This document shows, piece by piece, positions 59,764-64,000 of a stretch of DNA of 64,000 bases. How positions within the stretch are numbered: the stretch's first letter is position 1; the number at the start of each line of letters is the position of its first letter. Made by a program: the position numbers and the translations under genes. The notes beneath the pieces are model-generated. The model saw nothing but the letters and a program-made list of their open reading frames with translations, was not told where the DNA came from and ran no database searches. The DNA is from UBA2357 sp046295975 (GTDB lineage: Bacteria; Pseudomonadota; Gammaproteobacteria; Burkholderiales; Rhodocyclaceae): the NCBI GenBank assembly GCA_046295975.1, contig JBKBMG010000030.1, positions 4,339 through 68,338 of the forward strand. The letters run 5' to 3'.

Positions 59764-61389
59764 TCAGAAGGTCGTACGCAAGGACACCGAGACGTAGTCA
59801 CGATCCTTGAGCGCCTGCTTGAATTGGGTGAAGTTCTCGGCGTTGAGCGAAGGTCCTGTCGGCCCGTAGAAATTCACGTAGGAGAGCAAAATCATGTAGC
59901 GGTTGAGGTAAGTACCCTGCAAGCCGATATTGAAGTCGCCCCCACGATGCACGCCGAAAGCCGGGCCAACCGCGCCGGAGCGCCCGGCCGTGTAGCTCAC
60001 GCCGACCGGCACGCTGAGATCCAGCCCGGGCAGCACCTGGCGATAGGTCGGGGCGAACACCATGCGTATCAAAGTCGCATCACGATCGGCAACCGGATTC
60101 AGCATCTGCCGGTTGTCGGTCACGGACAGCACCCGGTTCCACGCCACCTCACCGGTAAACGACGCTTCCTGGTAAAGCGGCGAAGGCCCGAGGGAAGCGA
60201 TCCACGACAATTGCGCGTGCCCGGTACGCCCCACCGCGTAGCCCGGATTGTTCTTGTTGTCGAAACCGGTATTGACGCCTATGGTCGATAGAATCGTCTG
60301 CCCGCCGCTGGACAGCGGCGCGTTCTCGCGAAGCGACACCTCGGCGCCCAGACTCCAGCTGCCAACCGTCTTCGCCGCGCTGATGCCGTAAGCCCGGATG
60401 CCCTCGTGATACACCCAGCGATAGCTGTCCGGCGCCGTCGCCGGCGGCACCCCGGTCACCGTCGTCCAGATGTTGCTGGGCGACATGGCGTGATAGCGGA
60501 TGGCGTAGAAACCGAAATCGGTGTCGATACTGTCCGCCAGCCAGCGCAGTTGCACGCCATACTGCCCACTGTCGCGCGGCTCCAGCTCTGACTGCCGGCG
60601 GAACTCGAACGGACCGGCCAGAATGCGCTCACCCCCCTCAGGCCCGAGCGAGTCCGAAGCACTCAGATAGGCACCAACCGGCTGCAAGCGGCTGGCCTCC
60701 CACTCGTAGCCAAGATAGCCCCCTACCGAAATCGTGTCCGAGAGCGGGAAGTTGCCCGACAACTTGCCGGTAGGACGGATGATTTCCTTGAACTGCGAAT
60801 TGGGGACCGACTGCGCCTTGACGACGTCGACCGGAGCCTGCCCACCGGCTATGCCGTTGGCACCGAAGAACAGACTCTCGCCCCACAGCAGCGAATGACG
60901 CCCCAGCCGCACCGTGGCCAGGCGCTCACCCAGATCGAAGCGGCCAAACACGAAGGCGTCCAGCACCTCGGCGTCGCGCCCCATGATTCGGCGGGTTTCG
61001 CTGGAAAAGCGGTTGCCCGGCGTGCGGTTGGCCGTCAGCGAGTTGTTGTCGTTGGACTGGTTGTAGACCGTGTCGTACCAGGCCGCGCCACTGATGCGGG
61101 CGCCGACGCGCTCGGTGGTGATGTCGAGTTCGGACAGCAGATCGACGCGATTCGAAACCAGTCCGCGCCCGAAGTTGTTGTTGCCATCATTCTGGTTCGG
61201 CGCCGCCGGCCCCTCGCTGGACAGCGCGGCCGCCCGTCCAAGCAAGCGTGCTGCGGCACTGTATTTGACTGTCGTGTCCAGCCGGACCTTGACGTCCGAC
61301 TCTCCGGTATCGATCTCGAAGGCTTGAGCGCCCGCCGCCACCATCGATGCAATCGCTAGGGTCGACAAACGCGGGATGTTGGTTCCCAT
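59764..61389 (-). CDS. DUF1302 outer-membrane barrel protein
   Basis: The 541-residue precursor has a signal peptide to about residue 23 (AAGAQAFEIDTG) and long stretches of alternating polar/aromatic residues ending in DYVSVSLRTTF, whose terminal Phe is typical of outer-membrane beta-barrels. DUF1302 features include the early IDTGESDVKVRLDTTVKYSAAARL region (part) and RQSELEPRDSGQYGVQLRW. It is first in the operon; GGAGGAG precedes the ATG at 61389. It probably forms the outer-membrane channel of a hydrophobic-compound transport system with DUF1329, YCF48-like and RND proteins. Confidence 0.92.
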   Translation of the reverse strand: MGTNIPRLSTLAIASMVAAGAQAFEIDTGESDVKVRLDTTVKYSAAARLLGRAAALSSEGPAAPNQNDGNNNFGRGLVSNRVDLLSELDITTERVGARISGAAWYDTVYNQSNDNNSLTANRTPGNRFSSETRRIMGRDAEVLDAFVFGRFDLGERLATVRLGRHSLLWGESLFFGANGIAGGQAPVDVVKAQSVPNSQFKEIIRPTGKLSGNFPLSDTISVGGYLGYEWEASRLQPVGAYLSASDSLGPEGGERILAGPFEFRRQSELEPRDSGQYGVQLRWLADSIDTDFGFYAIRYHAMSPSNIWTTVTGVPPATAPDSYRWVYHEGIRAYGISAAKTVGSWSLGAEVSLRENAPLSSGGQTILSTIGVNTGFDNKNNPGYAVGRTGHAQLSWIASLGPSPLYQEASFTGEVAWNRVLSVTDNRQMLNPVADRDATLIRMVFAPTYRQVLPGLDLSVPVGVSYTAGRSGAVGPAFGVHRGGDFNIGLQGTYLNRYMILLSYVNFYGPTGPSLNAENFTQFKQALKDRDYVSVSLRTTF

Positions 61390-61539
61390 GGCTCTGGTGT
61401 CTCCTCCAGAAGTTTTTATAAGCAGCAAGATCCGTCGAACCGACCGAAGGCCTTGCCATCGTGGGGAGGAGATTAGAGAGCCTGCGGGGTCAGGTGAAAC
61501 GCTTCTTATCCATACGAGGCACAAGTGACGTAAATACTT

Positions 61540-61570
61540 ATGGGTCGATCGACCGTTTGAATGGGTCGAT
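61540..61570. promoter_or_regulatory. Putative operator upstream of the DUF1302 operon
   Basis: GGTCGATCGACC (61543-61554) is a perfect 12-base palindrome. The decamer ATGGGTCGAT that enters it occurs twice, at 61540-61549 and 61561-61570, 21 bases apart or two helical turns. The position about 150-180 bases upstream of the DUF1302 ATG suits an activator site for the catabolic operon. Confidence 0.5.
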
Positions 61571-61746
61571 GCCGCGTCATGGCTGACGGCCGCCAGCGCC
61601 CGAACGTCGTCCTCTCCTGCCGGACCGACCGCCCGTTCCCACCCTCACCATGTGCTCGGCCCAAGCAAGGCATGACCCGCGCCCGCCTGCTTTGAGCCGG
61701 GAGACACCGCGCCGTAACCAAAAGCAGGCCACAGGCCGCACCCCCG

Positions 61747-61857
61747 ACAAACCGACCGATGGCGGGAAGGCGCCAGAAGCTCCAGAGGGAATGTGCGGCG
61801 ACCGACGAGGTCACGCGAAAGAACCGACGCGTCGAAAGGAAGCGAACACACCCATAA
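61747..61857 (-). pseudogene. Degraded second copy of the small membrane-protein gene
   Basis: Read on the minus strand this stretch gives YGCVRFLSTRRFFRV and SLWSFWRLPAIGRFVGGA, closely matching YGCARLFSSNRPLRV and SLWSFWSIYWLGRFAGGA of the gene at 62357-62686. The DNA also aligns (for example CCAGAAGCTCCAGAG in both). The upstream part of the gene is missing and the frame runs on past the normal end, so it is a fragment. Confidence 0.65.
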
Positions 61858-62356
61858 ACCGAGGTTCAGTAAAGACGTGCGACCTGCTGCGAGCGCGGTC
61901 CACACACGCTTGCCCTGCTTGCGCGAGTTCCGCTTTGTGAGATGGTCGAACACGCGGCCCCGCCGCCCGCAGCGGATTCAGCCTCACCACCGATTTCGCC
62001 ACGTCCGACGTGTGCATCCCTCGCGAGACCGGCAGCTTCGAGTCGATCATCGAGTCAAGCCGTACGGACCGGCAAGCACTGCCCGATCAGCCCCAGCCCC
62101 GCCCCAGCGAAGGTCAACTCCAGCTTGTTCGATTCCTTGATATCAAAGCGCGCAATGCTCGGCTCGGTGAGTCCGAGATGACCCAGGCTTGTTGCGAGAG
62201 GTTCGAGGCCGATGGCGTTCGGGGACGGACTTCTGGGTGCGATCCAGGCAAGCACCTCGGCCACGATGCGTGCGCCGAGGGCGGTGGTGACAAATACGCA
62301 TGACAGGATGCGGCGCACTCCCAAGAACTCCAAGAAACAGAGACCTTATTGCTTTT

Positions 62357-62686
62357 CTAAGCGCCACCAGCAAACCGACCGAGCCAGTATATGCTCCAGA
62401 AGCTCCAGAGCGACTGCACCGCGATCAGCGACATCACACGAAGGGGTCGGTTGCTTGAGAAAAGGCGAGCACATCCGTATATCGCGATCAAATATGTACA
62501 TAGCGCAAGCGCAGCTGGCCAGCGAAAAATCGCTTGCCCTACCACCAACGCCATGCCGCTGGCAACAATTGCGCTGAACATAGCGCTCTGCTCGATACCT
62601 CCTCCCAAAAGGGTCACCCCAGCAAGGAAGAAAGCGAAGAGCACAAGGATGAGCGTACCTATAACGTCAACAAAGAGTGTCCGCAA
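62357..62686 (-). CDS. Small membrane protein of unknown function
   Basis: From a TTG at 62686, five bases after AGGGAGG, the product has 109 residues and three or four hydrophobic segments (TLFVDVIGTLILVLFAFFLAG, part; AMFSAIVASGMALVVGQ; ALALCTYLIAIYG). It ends SLWSFWSIYWLGRFAGGA. I do not recognise the family. It starts 11 bases after the stop of a truncated upstream gene (62697), suggesting a former two-gene operon. A partial, decayed copy lies about 620 bases further left. Confidence 0.6.
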   Translation of the reverse strand: MRTLFVDVIGTLILVLFAFFLAGVTLLGGGIEQSAMFSAIVASGMALVVGQAIFRWPAALALCTYLIAIYGCARLFSSNRPLRVMSLIAVQSLWSFWSIYWLGRFAGGA

Positions 62687-62696
62687 ACTCGCCTCC

Positions 62697-62990
62697 CTAG
62701 TGGCTACGTCGCCCCGCGGCAAAAGATTGCGGCGTCACCAAGAGATAGCGTCGAGTATCGTTGGTTCTGTCGATCTTGAAGCGCATCGAATCCTTGAATG
62801 CTTCTCCGCCCACATGCCAAATTCCTCCCGAGTCGTTGAAGGTATGATCCCACCAGTCTTCTGCGCTGTATTGATTGGGTGTTCCTCTGCAGCCCGCGTA
62901 TGGATGCAGAGCAATCGCACTCGAATGACCTGAGACGACCGAGCGCATCAAGAAAAAGTCGTTCACGCTCGTAGACTTTTGGAAAAATTT
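62697..62990 (-). pseudogene. Truncated gene cut by a transposase remnant
   Basis: The minus-strand frame reads VNDFFLMRSVVSGHSSAIALHPYAGCRGTPNQYSAEDWW (part) and ends FAAGRRSH. The IALHPYAGCRGTPNQ block resembles the entry of SGNH-type hydrolases or sugar-modifying proteins, but this is a weak match. The frame continues upstream only as antisense of the transposase fragment, so the true 5' end is missing. Confidence 0.45.
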
Positions 62991-62994
62991 TTCG

Positions 62995-63340
62995 GATTCG
63001 CTCGAAAGCTGGCCCGCCCGTCTTATGCACAGACGCGATTGGCCATGCGGGAGCAAGCCGAGCGCGAGGAATGCTACTACATCAGCTCGCGTGCGCAGAC
63101 GGCCGAGGAGCTGGCCAGGACGGTACAGGCGCAGTGGGCCATTGAGAGCCGACTCCACTGGATGCTCGACATCCGCTTCGGTGAAGATGGCTGCCTCGTA
63201 CGCAAGGACAACGCGCCGTAAAACCAAGAACATCATGCTCAACCTGATTCGCAGCGACACCACGGATTCGGCCGAGACCAGTCCGCGCCTCAAGCGCAAG
63301 CGGGCAGCCTGGAACGACGACGTCCGGATGAACATGCTCG
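62995..63340 (+). pseudogene. ISAs1-family transposase remnant, frameshifted
   Basis: The C-terminal end of an ISAs1 (H-repeat-type) transposase is recognisable: REQAEREECYYISSRAQTAEEL, WAIESRLHWMLDIRFGEDGC and VRKDNAP in one frame. After a stop at 63219-63221 the sequence resumes in another frame with IMLNLIRSDTTDSAETSP and RLKRKRAAWNDDVRMNMLG. The N-terminal two thirds, including most catalytic residues, are absent. No terminal inverted repeats were identified. Confidence 0.85.
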
Positions 63341-63378
63341 GAATCACGCGGCTATGTTGGCCGAGTGCGATAGCCCTG

Positions 63379-63873
63379 CTATAGCTCAGATGTACGCGTT
63401 ACAACAAGACGCATGTTCTCGGTGCTCGTGACACTTATCTCGCAGGCAATTCTCTCTCTACGGACAGTTTGGTCCGGAAGAATTCGAAGATTCCCGAGAA
63501 TGAATGCGATTCCGAAGGTCGAAAAGACTTCATTTCGTTTATTTGGTCCTGGAACGGCAACAAATCCAACATCCTCGGAGCAGCTAAAACGTGAAACTGA
63601 GACTTCGGATTTGTCATCAAAACCGTAAACCTGCAAAGAATACTGACCAACGTATCTTGGAAAGAGATGGAAGTGCGATACTCCATTCTCGACGTCGCTA
63701 AGAGCAATTGGGAAATTGTAGTCGTCCGGCGGGAACGCTATAGAAATAATTTTTCGGCAAAATTGACAATCCGTCTTACTCAGAAGTACGTCGCGAAGCC
63801 CGATCGCCGCAAAGGGAAGCATAACGATGACAATAGTCATTAATATGAGTGACATCACCATTCGTGCTCTCAT
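63379..63873 (-). CDS. Membrane-anchored protein of unknown function in AT-rich DNA
   Basis: The 164-residue product has one N-terminal hydrophobic segment (MVMSLILMTIVIVMLPFAAIGL) that could be an anchor or signal, followed by a CxxC pair in SKTDCQFCRKII and a beta-rich remainder (HFHLFPRYVGQYSLQVYGFD). I do not recognise the family. Its codon use and base composition are markedly less GC-rich than the rest of the window, suggesting transfer. A short upstream frame ending VVWNGMS stops immediately before its ATG. Confidence 0.6.
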   Translation of the reverse strand: MRARMVMSLILMTIVIVMLPFAAIGLRDVLLSKTDCQFCRKIISIAFPPDDYNFPIALSDVENGVSHFHLFPRYVGQYSLQVYGFDDKSEVSVSRFSCSEDVGFVAVPGPNKRNEVFSTFGIAFILGNLRILPDQTVRRERIACEISVTSTENMRLVVTRTSEL

Positions 63874-64000
63874 TTAGCTCATCCCATTCCACACAACTCT
63901 TCCGTCATAAACAGCTCGCCCGCTGGGCGCCCGAATAACCATACACTTTAGTCTGGTATACCTTGTGCTTGCTCCATGCCATTTTATCTACCAAGGCATG

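Larger units (their letters stand above)
61390..62356. other. Upstream region of the DUF1302 operon and decayed sequence
   Basis: The first 200 bases carry the operon's promoter region with a palindrome and direct repeat (61540-61570). The rest holds no intact recognised gene. At 61747-61857 (minus strand) is a degraded copy of the small membrane-protein gene at 62357-62686. A minus-strand frame at 62055-62333 (MEFLGVRRILSCVFVTTALG...) could be a small gene or a remnant. Base composition becomes less GC-rich from about 62140. Confidence 0.55.

Noticed and set aside
63874..63990. Short minus-strand frame ending VVWNGMS just before the 63379-63873 gene
   Set aside because: Only about 22-37 codons with an in-frame stop near the window edge; could be a leader peptide but there is no evidence.

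Overview
The window is GC-rich, densely packed DNA from a methylotrophic proteobacterium. The mix of archaeal-type C1 genes, a lanthanide-type methanol dehydrogenase, a FecI/FecR iron receptor system and an aromatic catabolic operon fits a betaproteobacterium of the Azoarcus/Thauera/Methyloversatilis kind (Rhodocyclales). That placement is inferred from gene content and is not proven here.

Region 1 (45-12085) is a tetrahydromethanopterin (H4MPT)/methanofuran formaldehyde-oxidation cluster, almost all on the minus strand. It holds cofactor-synthesis genes (mfnB, DUF447, a dihydropteroate-synthase-like protein, dmrB, a FolB-type aldolase, a RimK-like ligase, beta-RFAP synthase, a CitG-like protein and an ATP-grasp protein) and the enzymes fae, mtdB and mch. 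A bidirectional terminator at 4584-4615 separates fae from folB.

Region 2 (12086-19392, plus strand) is the methanol oxidation module. A long leader with a good sigma-54 promoter match precedes xoxF (Asp-Tyr-Asp lanthanide signature), xoxG and xoxJ. Two exported proteins of unknown function follow, then a metallo-beta-lactamase-fold protein and a SoxYZ-like carrier of the 'quinoprotein relay' type. Methanol is oxidised in the periplasm, and the formaldehyde is captured by Fae and passed through MtdB and Mch of region 1.

Region 3 (20029-29423, minus strand) looks like one iron-regulated unit. Behind a Fur-box-like site come an ECF sigma factor, a FecR anti-sigma factor, a TonB-dependent receptor with an N-terminal signalling domain, two tandem paralogous cytoplasmic beta-propeller proteins, an ABC-type membrane domain with no ATPase, a BFD-like [2Fe-2S] protein and a small unknown protein. 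This is the best candidate for an undescribed system.

Region 4 (29929-41919) holds an enolase and a LacI-controlled alpha-glucoside/trehalose unit: GH13 glucosidase, ABC importer, MFS transporter and cytoplasmic trehalase. Three near-identical LacI-type operators mark the regulon.

Region 5 (42029-61389) is an aromatic catabolic region. It has a TetR regulator, a VanA-like Rieske oxygenase and a LysR regulator. A run of up to about 16 kb on the minus strand then reads from a DUF1302 barrel, DUF1329 protein, YCF48-like protein and RND/MMPL transporter through an NTF2-like protein, an alpha/beta hydrolase, an extradiol-type dioxygenase, a Rieske ferredoxin, an FAD monooxygenase, an MFS carrier and a cyclase-family hydrolase to an FAH-family enzyme, an epimerase and pobA.

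Region 6 (about 61500-64000) is a decayed, more AT-rich stretch. It holds an ISAs1-type transposase remnant, a truncated gene, an intact small membrane protein with a degraded second copy, and one orphan membrane-anchored ORF. No tRNA, rRNA or CRISPR array was seen.
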